A stretch of DNA of 64,000 nt from Dyadobacter sp. CY356 (GCF_021440195.1 NZ_JAJTSZ010000010.1:1-64000); one strand, 5' to 3'; shown: positions 33,752 to 45,100, counted from the first letter of the stretch. A program made the numbers and translations. Notes: generated by a model not told the origin, from the sequence alone.

Positions 33752-36700
33752 ATGACCAAAAGCTCTAATGCTAAATTATGGCTAAGAGGGGTGCGTTATC
33801 CCGTCATGCAGTCCATGCTGGCCCTCTGTACGCTATCCGCAGGTGCTGCAAATGCCGCCGCCGCAAAGACGTTTCCGTCTGAAAAAACAAGTTTAAACAG
33901 TAAGAATAACAAAGCTGAAAATTTTCTACTTCCAAGTAAAAGCGTAAACAGTTCAGTATTATCCGTCTCGCCGGGTGTAGGCGTTGAGCGGACTATTACC
34001 GGAAAGGTACGTGGTGATAAAAACGAAGAACTTCCGGGCGTAAGCATCATTCTGAAAGGTACCCAAAAGGGGACCACTACGGATGTGAGCGGGAATTATT
34101 CCATCGTTCTTGGCGATGAGCCAAATCCTGTATTGGTATTCTCTTTCGTGGGCTCTGCAACGCAGGAAGTTGCCGTTGGAAACAAAACCGTGGTGGATGT
34201 TGTGCTGGTATCAGATGCCAAAGCGCTTAATGAGGTTGTTGTCGTAGGTTACGGAACACAGAAGAAAAAAGATCTGACCGGCGCGGTAGCGATTGTGAAC
34301 GTGTCTGAAATGCAGCAGCAGCCTACTGCGCAGATTACAAGCCAGTTACAAGGCCGTGCATCTGGTGTTACCGTACTGGGTTCTGGTCAGCCGGGTGAGG
34401 CCCCACAGATCCGTATACGCGGTATCAACACCTTTGGAAACAACGCGCCGCTTTACGTGGTTGATGGAGTGCCCACGCAAAACATCAATGATATTAACCC
34501 GAATGATGTTGCTTCCATGCAGGTTTTAAAAGATGCCGGATCAGCATCTATTTATGGTTCAAGAGCAGCCAACGGGGTTATTATCCTGACAACAAAAAGA
34601 GGAAGCGGAAAAATCAAGGTGCAGTATGATGCCTACGCAGGAACGCAGCGTCCGCAGTCGGGAAACGTATGGAATCTTCTGAACCCGCAGGAAACTGCGC
34701 AGCTTAAGTTCAACGCGCTTAAAAATGTAAATCCAAATGATCCGATCTCGGATCCTTTATACGGAAGCGGAACTACGCCGGTGTTACCCGACTATATTGC
34801 GCCCCAGGGACTAAAAGAGGGAGATCCGCTGACAGACCCGTCGCTTTATAACGTGAATCCAAACTACACGAGCACGGACGCTTATAACAGCTTTTACAGA
34901 ATCACCAAAGCCAATAAAAGCGGTACTGACTGGTTTCATGAAATTTTCAAGCCGGCTTCCATCACCAGCCATAACCTTTCGGTAAGCGGTGGAGGTAATC
35001 AGGGCAGTTATCTATTTTCGGTTAACTATTTCAACCAGCAGGGTACGCTTCTGAACACGTACCTTAAAAGATATACTGTCCGCTCAAACAGTACCTATAA
35101 CATCACAGAACACATTCGTGTGGGTGAGAACATCGCATTTTCTGTGACAGATAACCCGCGCGTGAACTCTTCTACCGAAGGAAGTGCGATCGGGATGGCT
35201 TTCCGTCAGCAGCCGATTATTCCTGTTTATGATATTATGGGTAATTATGCGGGTGGTTATGGCCAGGGACTTGGAAATGCGAAAAACCCGGTTGCCATTC
35301 AAAACCGTACGCGCAACAATTCCGGACAAAGCAACCGTCTTTTTGGAAATATGTATGCTGAAATTGACTTTCTGAAAGACTTTACTTTGAGATCCAGTTT
35401 CGGAGGCGAGCTTTACTCGGGAGCATACCGTTCTTTTGCTTACCCTGAATATGAAAACCAGGAAAACAATACGATCAACTCATACACAGAAAATGCCTTT
35501 AACGGATTTAACTGGACATGGAGTAATACGGTCAATTACCAGCACGTTTTTGGTGAGATCCATGATGTGAAGGTACTTGTAGGGGTTGAAAATTACAGAA
35601 ACCGTGGAAATTACCTGGGTGGAACCACGACAAGTTATTTCACTTTTGATCCTGACTACACAACGCTTTCCACAGGCTCGGGCACACCAACCAATTACAG
35701 TGCAAGATTCAAGGATGGACTTGCCTCGCTGATCGGAAGGATTGATTATGGCCTGATGGATAAATATCTTTTGGGAGTAACAATTCGCCGTGATGGTTCT
35801 TCAAGATTCAAAACCTACCGCTACGGCTGGTTCCCGGCTGTGAGCGCAGGATGGAGAGTATCCAAAGAAAAGTTTTTGCAGGATGTGAACTGGCTAACGG
35901 ATTTGAAAATTCGCGGGGGATATGGTGTAATGGGAAACCAGCTTAATGTGGATGCTGCCAACGCCTACACAACCTATGGCCAGGACCGTACTTCTTCCTT
36001 CTATGATGTAACAGGGTCGAATTCGACAACCATGATGGGTCTTCAAAGAACGCGTATTGGAAATCCGGACGCTAAATGGGAAAAGAACATTAACAGCAAC
36101 GTGGGTGTGGACGCCACCTTGTTTGGCGGAAAACTGGATCTTACCGTGGATTACTATCGTAAGGAAATCCGCGATCTTTTATACAACCCTGAACTTGCAG
36201 GTACTGCCGGACTTGGAACTGTTCCCTATATCAACATTGCCCGCATGAGAAATCAGGGTATCGATCTGGCCGCTTCAACGAATCTGAAAGTGACCAATGA
36301 TCTTAAATTCAATGCTACGCTGACTTTCACTACCTACAACAACAAGATCATTTCATTGACTGACGGGGTTGATTACTTCGATCAGGAAGGAAGAAGATTT
36401 AGCGGTAGTTACGTGGTTAGAAACTCGGTTGGGCATTCGATCGGTCAGTTCTTTGGCTATAAAGTGGATGGCTTCTGGAATTCTCAGGAGGAAATCAATA
36501 CAGCCAACGCCCAGGCGCAGCAAAAATCCGGAAATTCTGCAACCGTTTATCAGTCAGATGTGGCTGTGGGACGTTTCCGTTATGCGGATACAAACGGTGA
36601 TGGCATAGTGACTTCCGATGACCGTACCTACCTTGGAAATCCAAATCCTAAATTCAGCTACGGCATCAACCTGGGTGCTAATTACAAGAATTTCGATTTC

Positions 36701-37198
36701 AGTATATTTCTATACGGCTCGCAGGGTAATGACATCTGGAACAACGTGAAATGGTGGACTGATTTTAATTCAAATTTCCAGGGTGCCAAATCTCAAACAG
36801 CACTTTACGATTCGTGGACTCCGGAAAATCACAATGCCAAGGCGCCGATCCAGGAAACGGTTGGATCTTTCAGTACTTCCAATGTTCCTAATTCCTACTT
36901 TGTTGAAAAAGGTTCTTACCTGAGAGCAAAAAACACGCAGCTTGGATATACATTCCCGGCCGGGGTGCTTAAAAAGATCAAGATCGAAAAACTACGCGTG
37001 TATGTGCAGGCGGCCAATTTGTTTACGATCACCAAATACTCTGGTCTTGATCCTGAAATTGGTACAACTTCGAACACCAACAATACCTCGGGCGGAAGTT
37101 CAAACCAATCGTTTGCAACAAGCACTTCCTTTGGTATTGACGAAGGGGTTTATCCAAACCAGCGCCAATTCCTGATCGGTCTGAACCTGACTTTTTAA
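33752..37198 (+). CDS. SusC/RagA family TonB-linked outer-membrane protein (pair 1)
   Basis: A 1148-residue SusC-type transporter. An unusually long N terminus with signal region (SMLALCTLSAGAANAAAA) leads to a low-complexity linker and then the CarboxypepD-like domain (TITGKVRGDKNEELPGVSII). The SusC signature follows: LNEVVVVGYGTQKKKDLTGA, then the plug with IRIRGINTFGNNAPLYVVDG and ASIYGSRAANGVIILTTKRG. The barrel ends in LIGLNLTF. It forms the pore of a pedal-bin complex with the SusD partner 18 bases downstream and imports an oligosaccharide or other ligand. The nearest enzyme is the GH3 some 9 kb away; no glycosidase is adjacent, so the substrate cannot be guessed. Confidence 0.95.
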   Translation: MTKSSNAKLWLRGVRYPVMQSMLALCTLSAGAANAAAAKTFPSEKTSLNSKNNKAENFLLPSKSVNSSVLSVSPGVGVERTITGKVRGDKNEELPGVSIILKGTQKGTTTDVSGNYSIVLGDEPNPVLVFSFVGSATQEVAVGNKTVVDVVLVSDAKALNEVVVVGYGTQKKKDLTGAVAIVNVSEMQQQPTAQITSQLQGRASGVTVLGSGQPGEAPQIRIRGINTFGNNAPLYVVDGVPTQNINDINPNDVASMQVLKDAGSASIYGSRAANGVIILTTKRGSGKIKVQYDAYAGTQRPQSGNVWNLLNPQETAQLKFNALKNVNPNDPISDPLYGSGTTPVLPDYIAPQGLKEGDPLTDPSLYNVNPNYTSTDAYNSFYRITKANKSGTDWFHEIFKPASITSHNLSVSGGGNQGSYLFSVNYFNQQGTLLNTYLKRYTVRSNSTYNITEHIRVGENIAFSVTDNPRVNSSTEGSAIGMAFRQQPIIPVYDIMGNYAGGYGQGLGNAKNPVAIQNRTRNNSGQSNRLFGNMYAEIDFLKDFTLRSSFGGELYSGAYRSFAYPEYENQENNTINSYTENAFNGFNWTWSNTVNYQHVFGEIHDVKVLVGVENYRNRGNYLGGTTTSYFTFDPDYTTLSTGSGTPTNYSARFKDGLASLIGRIDYGLMDKYLLGVTIRRDGSSRFKTYRYGWFPAVSAGWRVSKEKFLQDVNWLTDLKIRGGYGVMGNQLNVDAANAYTTYGQDRTSSFYDVTGSNSTTMMGLQRTRIGNPDAKWEKNINSNVGVDATLFGGKLDLTVDYYRKEIRDLLYNPELAGTAGLGTVPYINIARMRNQGIDLAASTNLKVTNDLKFNATLTFTTYNNKIISLTDGVDYFDQEGRRFSGSYVVRNSVGHSIGQFFGYKVDGFWNSQEEINTANAQAQQKSGNSATVYQSDVAVGRFRYADTNGDGIVTSDDRTYLGNPNPKFSYGINLGANYKNFDFSIFLYGSQGNDIWNNVKWWTDFNSNFQGAKSQTALYDSWTPENHNAKAPIQETVGSFSTSNVPNSYFVEKGSYLRAKNTQLGYTFPAGVLKKIKIEKLRVYVQAANLFTITKYSGLDPEIGTTSNTNNTSGGSSNQSFATSTSFGIDEGVYPNQRQFLIGLNLTF

Positions 37199-37216
37199 CA
37201 TTTAACTCGCAAAGAC

Positions 37217-39022
37217 ATGAAAATCAAACATTATATATTAGCATGCAGTATTCTGATCAGCGGCGTGATGCTCGACGGCTGCCAGGGTGATCTTGATATC
37301 GCTGCGCAAGGTGCTTTAAGTGAAGAGCAGCTTTATAACCGGGCCGGTGTTGACGCGCTTCTGGTTGGGGCATATGCTGCATTGGATGCGCAGTATTATG
37401 GAAATGGCAGTGCTTTGAACCTTGCTGGCACAAATGCCTGGGAGGCCTCTCCGGACAACTGGACCTTTGGCAGTATTGCCGGTGGTGATGCGCACAAAGG
37501 AAGTGACGGAAGTGATCAGCCAGCCATTGATGCGATCGCCAAATTCTCGGCAGACCCAAGCAACAGCTATTTTAACAGCAAGTGGAGATCTGTTTATGAG
37601 GGTATTAACCGAGCTAATTCGGTTATTCGTGTGCTTGCGCTGGTGCCTGAGATCTCGGAAGCAGACCGTCTGAATATAAACGCTCAGGCGCGTTTTCTTC
37701 GCGGACACTATTATTTCGAGCTTAAAAAAATGTGGAACAATGTGCCCTGGATCGATGAGACGATCGCAACGGCCGACGCAGCTTCTCAAACCAATACGGT
37801 AGATATCTGGCCGAAAATTGAAGCAGATTTTCAATATGCTTACCAGAATTTGCCAGCGACACAGTCGGAGGTTGGTAAAGTGAACAAATGGGCGGCGGGT
37901 ACTTATCTTGCCAAATCATATTTGTACGAGAAAAAATATCAGGAGGCAAAAACGCTTTTTGATGCGGTAATTGCGCAAGGTGTGACAAGCAACGGTTTAA
38001 AGTACGCACTTACCAAACGTTTTGAAGATAACTTCGATGCGGCAACAGATAACAGTTCAGAATCTGTATTTGCCATTCAGATGGTAGCCAACGACGGGAC
38101 CAACAACATTGCCAATGCCAACCAGGGCGATATGCTAAACTTTCCCTACGGTGACAGCCCGTTCCGCTGCTGCGGATTTTTCCAGCCAAGTCAGGATCTT
38201 GTCAATTCATACCGCACAGATGCTAGCGGGCTTCCATATGTGGATGATTACAACACGCATGCTGTGAAAAGTGACCAGGGCCTTGCCTCAACGGCACCTT
38301 TCACACCAGATGCCGGTACGCTTGATCCTCGTCTGGACTGGACGGTAGGACGCCGTTCGCTTCCTTATCATGACTGGGGATATCACCCTGGCGCATCCTG
38401 GATCCGTAGCCCGGGCGGAGCTTATGCAGGTCCTTATTCACCAAAGAAGAATATTTACTGGCAGGCTACTCAGGACATTTATTCAGATCAGAGCTCATGG
38501 GCACCTGGTACTGCCATTAACTATAATGTGATCCGTTTTGCCGATGTTATTTTAATGGCCGCAGAAGCAGAGGCTCAGCTGAACAATCTTACACAGGCTG
38601 AAACCTACGTTAATTTGGTTCGCGCAAGAGCTGCTGATCCGGTAAATTACGTATACAAATATGCCAACGACAGCGATCCTGTGGCAGGTTTCTCGACCAC
38701 GCCGGCAGCCAATTATAAAATTGCACTGTACCCGTCAGGATCGTTTGCCAGCCTTGGTCAGAGCGGTGCTTTGAAGGCAATTTATTTTGAGCGCAAACTT
38801 GAACTTGCCATGGAAGGACACAGATTCTTTGACCTGGTACGCTGGGGAACTGCTCAGACGACTTTAAATGCTTACTTTACTTATGAAGGTACTGTGGCAA
38901 CCGATATCAGAGGGGGAAGTTTTTCTGCTGCGAAAAACAATTATTACCCGATCCCACAGCGCCAGATCGATTTAAGTACCCAGAGTGGCAGCTCATCGCT
39001 TACGCAGAATGCAGGATATTAA
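37217..39022 (+). CDS. SusD/RagB surface lipoprotein (pair 1)
   Basis: A 601-residue nutrient-binding lipoprotein, the lid of the SusC/D complex. The signal sequence and lipobox are seen in ILISGVMLDGC (Cys22). The SusD helical TPR-like core includes NAQARFLRGHYYFELKKMWN (about residues 155-174) and WAAGTYLAKSYLYEKKYQEA. The C-terminal signature is present: YNVIRFADVILMAAEAEAQL, YFERKLELAMEGHRFFDLVR, and NNYYPIPQRQID near the end. Gene order and 18-base spacing to susC make the pairing certain. A strong terminator follows. Confidence 0.95.
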   Translation: MKIKHYILACSILISGVMLDGCQGDLDIAAQGALSEEQLYNRAGVDALLVGAYAALDAQYYGNGSALNLAGTNAWEASPDNWTFGSIAGGDAHKGSDGSDQPAIDAIAKFSADPSNSYFNSKWRSVYEGINRANSVIRVLALVPEISEADRLNINAQARFLRGHYYFELKKMWNNVPWIDETIATADAASQTNTVDIWPKIEADFQYAYQNLPATQSEVGKVNKWAAGTYLAKSYLYEKKYQEAKTLFDAVIAQGVTSNGLKYALTKRFEDNFDAATDNSSESVFAIQMVANDGTNNIANANQGDMLNFPYGDSPFRCCGFFQPSQDLVNSYRTDASGLPYVDDYNTHAVKSDQGLASTAPFTPDAGTLDPRLDWTVGRRSLPYHDWGYHPGASWIRSPGGAYAGPYSPKKNIYWQATQDIYSDQSSWAPGTAINYNVIRFADVILMAAEAEAQLNNLTQAETYVNLVRARAADPVNYVYKYANDSDPVAGFSTTPAANYKIALYPSGSFASLGQSGALKAIYFERKLELAMEGHRFFDLVRWGTAQTTLNAYFTYEGTVATDIRGGSFSAAKNNYYPIPQRQIDLSTQSGSSSLTQNAGY

Positions 39023-39070
39023 GTTGCCTTGCATTGCACAGTGACATAGAAAAAGCATAGTTAGATTTTT

Positions 39071-39113
39071 ATAACAAAAGAGGATATCTTCAAAAGATGT
39101 CCTCTTTTGTTAT
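39071..39113 (+). terminator. Terminator after SusC/SusD pair 1
   Basis: ATAACAAAAGAGGA-T-ATCTT (39071-39090) pairs with AAGAT-G-TCCTCTTTTGTTAT (39094-39113); a 19-bp stem with one mismatch and a three-base loop, 48 bases after the stop codon. Confidence 0.85.
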
Positions 39114-39235
39114 ATATAACGGTGATTTACTTTATTATTTGAGCCCATTTATGATCTGAATAATTTATAAATTCGGCTATTTGGTGTTTTTGAATCCGCA
39201 TATTCTGAAATTTAAATTTTAAATTCAATATCAAC

Positions 39236-39862
39236 TTGCTAGACATTGGGCAGCACCCTAAAATCATTGGCATTGACCTGACCGGTTCCGAGCAAAAACC
39301 ATCCGGATTTTGCCTGCTCGAAAACGCTCATGCAATCACATACAGGATTAAACAGGATGAGGAAATACTTAACCTCGTTCAGAGCCATAAGCCTTCTGTC
39401 ATTTCACTGGATTCTCCCTTGTCTTTACCTTTTGGCCGGATTTCGCCATTTGATGATGATCCGGGCAGAAAGATTTATGGCATCAACCGTTCCTGTGAAA
39501 GGCAGCTGCTCGCGCGCGGAATAAGATCCTATCCGCCACTGATTCCCAGTATGCAAAAACTGACCCAAAGAGGAATAAAACTTGCCGGGATTCTGCGTGG
39601 ACTGGGTTATACAGTCATTGAAAGTTACCCGGGAGGAGCTCAGGATATACTGGGGATACCCAGAAAAAGTAAGGGGCTTGACCAGTTAAAATCCGGATTA
39701 CGCATGCTTGGCATTTCAGGAGAATTTATAAATGCAAAGGTGTCGCATGACGAAATTGATGCGGTAACCTGCGCGTTGGTTGGGCTTTTTTATCTAAACG
39801 GGCAATTTGAAGCTCTGGGTAACGAGCAGGAGGGATATCTGATCATTCCTAAATTAGTTTGA
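39236..39862 (+). CDS. DUF429 domain protein
   Basis: A 208-residue soluble protein of the DUF429 family (RNase H-like fold, function unsettled). Family features: IIGIDLTGSEQKPSGFCLLE near the N terminus, VISLDSPLSLPFG in the middle, NRSCERQLLARGIRSYPP, the ESYPGGAQDILGIPRK segment and HDEIDAVTCALVGLFY near the C terminus. The conserved acidic residues (Asp in GIDL, Asp in LDSP, Asp in DEIDA) could form a metal site. No ATG fits upstream of the first motif; the TTG at 39236 is the likely start. It stands alone and is closed by a good terminator. Confidence 0.88.
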   Translation: MLDIGQHPKIIGIDLTGSEQKPSGFCLLENAHAITYRIKQDEEILNLVQSHKPSVISLDSPLSLPFGRISPFDDDPGRKIYGINRSCERQLLARGIRSYPPLIPSMQKLTQRGIKLAGILRGLGYTVIESYPGGAQDILGIPRKSKGLDQLKSGLRMLGISGEFINAKVSHDEIDAVTCALVGLFYLNGQFEALGNEQEGYLIIPKLV

Positions 39863-39894
39863 AGATGACGCTTATTGGGAACCATGTAAAAGAA

Positions 39895-39939
39895 AAAAAT
39901 CTCAGCTGATTATTCTATTGATAATCAGTTGAGATTTTT
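39895..39939. terminator. Bidirectional terminator between DUF429 and the small lipoprotein gene
   Basis: AAAAATCTCA-G-CTGATTAT (39895-39913) pairs with ATAATCAG-T-TGAGATTTTT (39921-39939); loop of seven bases. A and T tracts on either side let it work for the two convergent genes. Confidence 0.85.
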
Positions 39940-39964
39940 CAAATAGTTCTAAACACCTGGTCAG

Positions 39965-40390
39965 TTATTTTGTTTTAAGAATCACCTGACCATCCGGATA
40001 GTTGATGTCCGCTTTGTTTTCTGCGGTAATAAAAAAGCTTTCCGGCTCAAAAGGAGTGGCCGTATTAAGCTCACTTTTTAGTCCTTTTGAAAATAGGCCG
40101 GATTCATTTTTTAGCTGGCCAAGGTTTTTAATGCCGTTCCCTTTTGTATTGGCCCACAGCACATAGGTATTGCGCGATTCAACCAGATTATCTGCCGGTG
40201 CTAAATTTTTCACCGATAATTTAACTTCATAGTTGTCGTTTTTATCTTTTTTCATTTTAATGCTTCCTTCCGCAGCAGGAACAATAGCTGAGTTATTAAA
40301 TACAAATTTCTTACCGCAAGAGGTAAAAAACAGCATCATGGCGAAAAAAACGGAGTAATATAAAAAAGTGGATTTGAATGATTTTTTCAT
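39965..40390 (-). CDS. Small uncharacterised lipoprotein
   Basis: A 141-residue exported protein. The signal peptide with lipobox FFTSC (Cys near residue 25) is followed by one beta-rich domain: AIVPAAEGSIKMKKDKNDNY, VKLSVKNLAPADNL, NTYVLWANTKGNGIKNLGQL and GLFSKGLKSELNTATPFEPE. The pattern recalls the C-terminal domain of RskA-type anti-sigma factors, a domain that in Bacteroidota also occurs in small lipoproteins; no sigma-binding part is present. The function is unknown. It lies 182 bases downstream of the SusD gene of pair 2, but a terminator separates them. Confidence 0.72.
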   Translation of the reverse strand: MKKSFKSTFLYYSVFFAMMLFFTSCGKKFVFNNSAIVPAAEGSIKMKKDKNDNYEVKLSVKNLAPADNLVESRNTYVLWANTKGNGIKNLGQLKNESGLFSKGLKSELNTATPFEPESFFITAENKADINYPDGQVILKTK

Positions 40391-40511
40391 TTCTGTAATA
40401 TTAAAGAATAGCTTAAAATGGTGATGATATTAATTATTTGATCATCACGCTAATTCAGTCTTACTATTTTTATGCCAGAAAATGTTTGGGTGCTATAAAG
40501 GATTCATGCAC

Positions 40512-40558
40512 AAAAAGAAAAGCCGCTACGAATTTTCATCGTAACGGCTTTTCTTTTT
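40512..40558 (-). terminator. Terminator of SusC/SusD pair 2
   Basis: AAAAAGAAAAGCCG (40512-40525) and TACG (40527-40530) pair with CGTA (40540-40543) and CGGCTTTTCTTTTT (40545-40558), one mismatch, about 15 bases after the SusD stop codon on the minus strand; the T tract is long. Confidence 0.88.
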
Positions 40559-40572
40559 ACTATAAGGTCAAA

Positions 40573-42156
40573 TCAAAAGTTTGAAGCCTTGCCTGTATCC
40601 CACCATAGGCGTGATGCAATATCATCTTTTGCTCCCGTACCCATTTTAGATACTGCATCTGTCACAGCAGCGGTATTACCGGTTCTTTCCGCATTCACAA
40701 ATGGCATTCTTTTGATCCATTCATTTGCAGGAATAACGCCCCAGTCGCCATTGCTGTCATTTTTTGCGACAACAGGTATTTTAGGATAGCCGGTTCGTCT
40801 GAAATCTACCCATGCTTCCAACGTGTTGGTGAAAGTGTTCAGGTATTTTTGTGTGATGATTTTTTCAAGTTTCAGCTCGTTTGAGTCTGCCTCGTTCCAG
40901 GCCACAGTTATGGTTGAAGACGCAGTGAAATTGTTACGCGCATCAATCGGATCTACATAATTGATAGGTTTGCTTGTCGCATCGGCGATATAAGCATCCA
41001 CGCCACTGGCACCCCAGTCAGCGAAAGATAATTTGATACCATTTTCGTAATTGGTTTTTGCATCACCTGCGCCTGCCCAGCCTCTCAGACTTGCCTCTGC
41101 TTTAAGAAAAGCTACTTCTGCTGCCGTAAAATTTCTTCTGGTCTGAACAGTTTGGAAACTTTCTGCAACTTTTGAGAAAGGCACGTGATCCGCCTTGGCT
41201 TTGATGTATGCACCATTGCGTATCCCTTTGTAAGGCATTGTTGGGTGATCTGCATACAAGGCCGCGTTGGCTGATGACATAGGCGCATAATATTGTGAGA
41301 TCCTTCCGTCTTTCAACCCGATCAAAAACGATTCCATCGGTGCGCCCATGCGCGTATCATCCCATTCATAACTGATCTGGGCAACAGGTATTTTATTCCC
41401 GTTCAAAGAATTGATAAAATTGTCAGAATTGGCGGTTATCAGTCCGGCAGGATCACTCAGCGCTTTTTCACCTTCTATTTTGGCAGTGGCCGGATCAACT
41501 TTTGAAATACGCATAGCCAATCTCAAACGCAGCGAATTAACAACTTTCATCCATTGTGGTACGCTTCCGGCATAACTTGTCGGATCAAATTTTTTGAAAC
41601 CGGTATAGGTTTTATTAGCCCCAAGATCTGTCTGGATAGAATCAAGCTGTTTGAAGAAAACCGGGTACAATTCAGATTCTTTATCATAAAGAATTGAATT
41701 GGCAGTGCTTCCGTATTGAGAATAAATGATCGGGCCGTGAACAGCTGTTAATTTGGACATAGCCAAAATACGGATCAATTTAGCCCAGGTTGCAAACAAT
41801 GGTAAATTATTGTCTTTTGCCAGTTGTATTACCTGTTTGGCCGGAGACATTACACTACCATATTCGCGTCCCCAATAAGAGTTCCAGCGGATATAATAGG
41901 TTGTGTTATTGACATTACCCACAAAATCGGTAGGTGTACCCATGAATCCCATCCAGTTGTCTGCGCACAGATCTTCCTCTACCTGGTGGCCGTTCAAATT
42001 GAAGATCATGTTGGAAAATGGAGAGCCTACCAGGTTAAAATCTTCTTTAAGCAGCTCATCCGAAATCTGATTCGGGTTCTGGTTTGTCTCGACAAAATTA
42101 TCCGTGCAGGCTGCCAGCGCAACCAGGGATACCAATGCTATAAATATCTGTTTCAT
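40573..42156 (-). CDS. SusD-like nutrient-binding lipoprotein (pair 2, SusD-like_2 type)
   Basis: A 527-residue lipoprotein with signal and lipobox LVALAAC (Cys16). It belongs to the second SusD-like group: TNQNPNQI near the N terminus, DNWMGFMGTPTDFVGNVNNT, SLRLRLAMRISKVDPATAKI (about residues 208-227), RRNFTAAEVAFLKAEASLRG and LEAWVDFRRTGYPKIP near 460. It acts as the surface lid of the SusC protein encoded just upstream (20 bases). This SusD group is often linked with uptake of non-glycan ligands or peptides as well as glycans, so the substrate is left open. Confidence 0.93.
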   Translation of the reverse strand: MKQIFIALVSLVALAACTDNFVETNQNPNQISDELLKEDFNLVGSPFSNMIFNLNGHQVEEDLCADNWMGFMGTPTDFVGNVNNTTYYIRWNSYWGREYGSVMSPAKQVIQLAKDNNLPLFATWAKLIRILAMSKLTAVHGPIIYSQYGSTANSILYDKESELYPVFFKQLDSIQTDLGANKTYTGFKKFDPTSYAGSVPQWMKVVNSLRLRLAMRISKVDPATAKIEGEKALSDPAGLITANSDNFINSLNGNKIPVAQISYEWDDTRMGAPMESFLIGLKDGRISQYYAPMSSANAALYADHPTMPYKGIRNGAYIKAKADHVPFSKVAESFQTVQTRRNFTAAEVAFLKAEASLRGWAGAGDAKTNYENGIKLSFADWGASGVDAYIADATSKPINYVDPIDARNNFTASSTITVAWNEADSNELKLEKIITQKYLNTFTNTLEAWVDFRRTGYPKIPVVAKNDSNGDWGVIPANEWIKRMPFVNAERTGNTAAVTDAVSKMGTGAKDDIASRLWWDTGKASNF

Positions 42157-42175
42157 GTCAATGATTTTAAAGTTT

Positions 42176-45100
42176 TTAGAAAGTAAACTTCAGGTTCAAT
42201 CCGTAAGATCTTGTCGATGGTAAGCCAAACACGTCAGTAGACTGCAAAGCGTTGTTTGTACTCATAGCCTGCTCAGGATCGAATGGTGCTTTTTTGTAGA
42301 AGAAGAACAAGTTGCGGCCTACAAACGAAAGAGAAGCATTTTTGAACACCGGGTTGCTGCCTTTGCTTTTGAATGTATAACCCAAAACAAACTGTCCTAA
42401 TCTTACGTTAGTCCTTGAAAATACATAAGGCTCCATAATCTTGTTTCTGTCACCAATGGCAGAGTAATAAGTATAAGGTGCAATGGAGGTAACAGCTGCG
42501 CCTTCAGGTGTAACCGCATTGATCGGAACTGTTCCTGCATCTCTTGCCTCAGCAGATCTTTCACTCACACCGTATGAATCCAGAAATGCTTCTGTTTTAG
42601 AGAATGCAACACCACCGAATTTACCATTTACCAGTACGCTTGCAAAGAAGTTGCCATAATTCAGGTTGTTGGTCCATCCCACAAGAAGTTTAGGATTCAC
42701 ATTACCCACAAGTGTCTGGGTTGCTGCTTTGGTTGGAACACCATTTTTGTCAAGAATAATTTGCCCGGCATCATTGCGGGCAAATTTGTATACGTAAACA
42801 TCATTGAAAGAACCACCCGCTTTGATGATTGATGCAAAACCCTCGTTATCGCCGCCTACCTGATAGGTTGGATTGGAAGCGATCAGCTCAACAATCTTGT
42901 TTTTGTTCTGGGAAGCATTCAGCGTCGTATTCCATGTGAAATGATCGGTACGGATCGCCTCTGCATTCAGGGTCAGCTCAAATCCGTGGTTTTCAATTTT
43001 TCCTGCATTAACATAATAAGTTGTGTAGCCTGAGCCGGATGGGGCAGTCAGTTCAAGGAACTGGTTGGTACTGGTGCCGTTATAATAAGTGAAATCAAGT
43101 CCCAGCTTGTTATGGAAGAACTTAGTTTCAAGACCGTACTCGTTGGCTACGATTTTTTCAGGCTTCAGGTTTGTAAAAGGTACCTGTGTTGGTCTGTTGA
43201 TACCACCAATACCGCTTGGCCCGCCTGCGCCGCCGATAGAACTTAAAGGAAGCACTCTGTTATAAGGCACTTCGTTGGCTGTTTGTGAAAACGATGCCCT
43301 TACTTTTAACAGTGAAAAAGCCTCAGGCAAATTAAACATCTGGCTGATTACAGCAGATCCACCCACAGATGGGTAAAAATACGACTGGTTGCCGGTAAGA
43401 GCCAGTGTAGATGCCCAGTCATTACGTCCGGCCAGATCAAGGAACAAAAAGTCTTTGAAGCCCAGCGACAAGTTGGCAAATACGCCTTGTTTGATCGTAT
43501 TGCTGTAATCCGGAATGCTTGTGAACATTACATTGTAAGGCATGTTGGCAAACGTAAATACGTTTGGATATTGCAGCGATACTGTACCATTGTTTACTGT
43601 GATACCATCATAGTACTTGTTTTTCTGATAACTGGCACCCACAAGCGCGTTCACGCTGAAATCACCAAAATTCGTATTATAGCTCAGAATACCGTCAGAA
43701 TAAATGGATTGGTCTGTGTATTTACTGTAAGCCCAAGTACCGTTCGGGCTAACGCTTACAGAGTTACCACCGGCTGCGTAGCGCTTGTCATCCAATACAT
43801 TGTTGTAATCCATATTCGCCCGCACGTCAAATTTAAGATTTTTTGCGATCTCATAAGACAGTTTCACGTTGGCAATAATACGGTTGTAAGTTTGCAGTTT
43901 TGGGTCTTTGTGAAGTTCCCAGTAAGGATTGTTCTGCTTCTCTTCGGTCGAATACCAGTTCATTTTATCCATGTTCCGGTCCGGGTTGAAGACTGCATAA
44001 TTTTCCTTGTAGCTATTAAAGTCGCGGTCTCTTGCAAAAAGATATAAACCAGTCAGCGGGTTGTTATAATAACCTGCACCCGGGCGGTTTTTAGATTTTT
44101 CAGAAGACAAGATAATACCAGAGCTTACTGTGATCTTGTCATTCATCAGTTTGGTACTTTGTCTGAACGAAAAGTTATTTTTACGGTAAGTATTCGTTGG
44201 CATTATACCATTGGAAGAAATATTGGCATACGAGAAATAAACATTTGTTTTGGCATTGCCGCCGGTAATGCCAACCGAATTGGTAAAGGTTGCACCAGTA
44301 TTGAAGAAATCTTTGATGTAATCCTTCTGATAACTGTCAGATTTAACCTCAGCTGTTCCGGTTGGGGTCCAGCTGTAATCTCCACCCACAGATCCGTAAC
44401 GGTACTGGAATTTAGGAAGTCCGGATACTTTTTCAAGTACTGCGCTTGAATTGAAATCCACAGATACCTTACCTTCCTTACCCTTTTTGGTCGTAATCAG
44501 GATTACCCCGTTGGCACCCTGGCTACCATAAAGAATGGATGCATTGGCTCCTCTAAGAATGCTGATACTTTCGATGTCAGCAGGGTTAATGGCAGAAAGA
44601 CCATCACCACCATCTGTACCGCCGTAAGAACCCGGCTGCGCGCCTTTGTTATTTACCATCGGAATACCGTCGATTACATAAAGGGCTTCACTTGACCCTT
44701 GAAGCGACTTGTTTCCTCTCAATACTGCCCTTGTAGAACCACCGGCTCCGGAGCTGCTTACCTTGATGTCAATACCTGCTGCTTTACCATTAAGGGCATC
44801 AACAAAGTTAGTATTGGACGCTCTTCTTAATTCTTCGCCACCAATCTGCTGTGTTGCATAGGTAAGCGCTTTTTTATCTCTTTGGATACCAAGTGCCGTT
44901 ACGACAACTTCACCAAGCAGCGCAGAAGATGATTCCAGAACGATGTTCAATATACTGAGTGTTCCAACCGGTACTTCCTTGGTATCATAACCGATGGATG
45001 AGATCGTCAAAATAGCTGCATCGCTGGTGATCTCAATTGAAAAGTTACCTTCTGCATCCGTAATTGTACCTTTTTCGCTACCTTTTACGATGATGGTAGA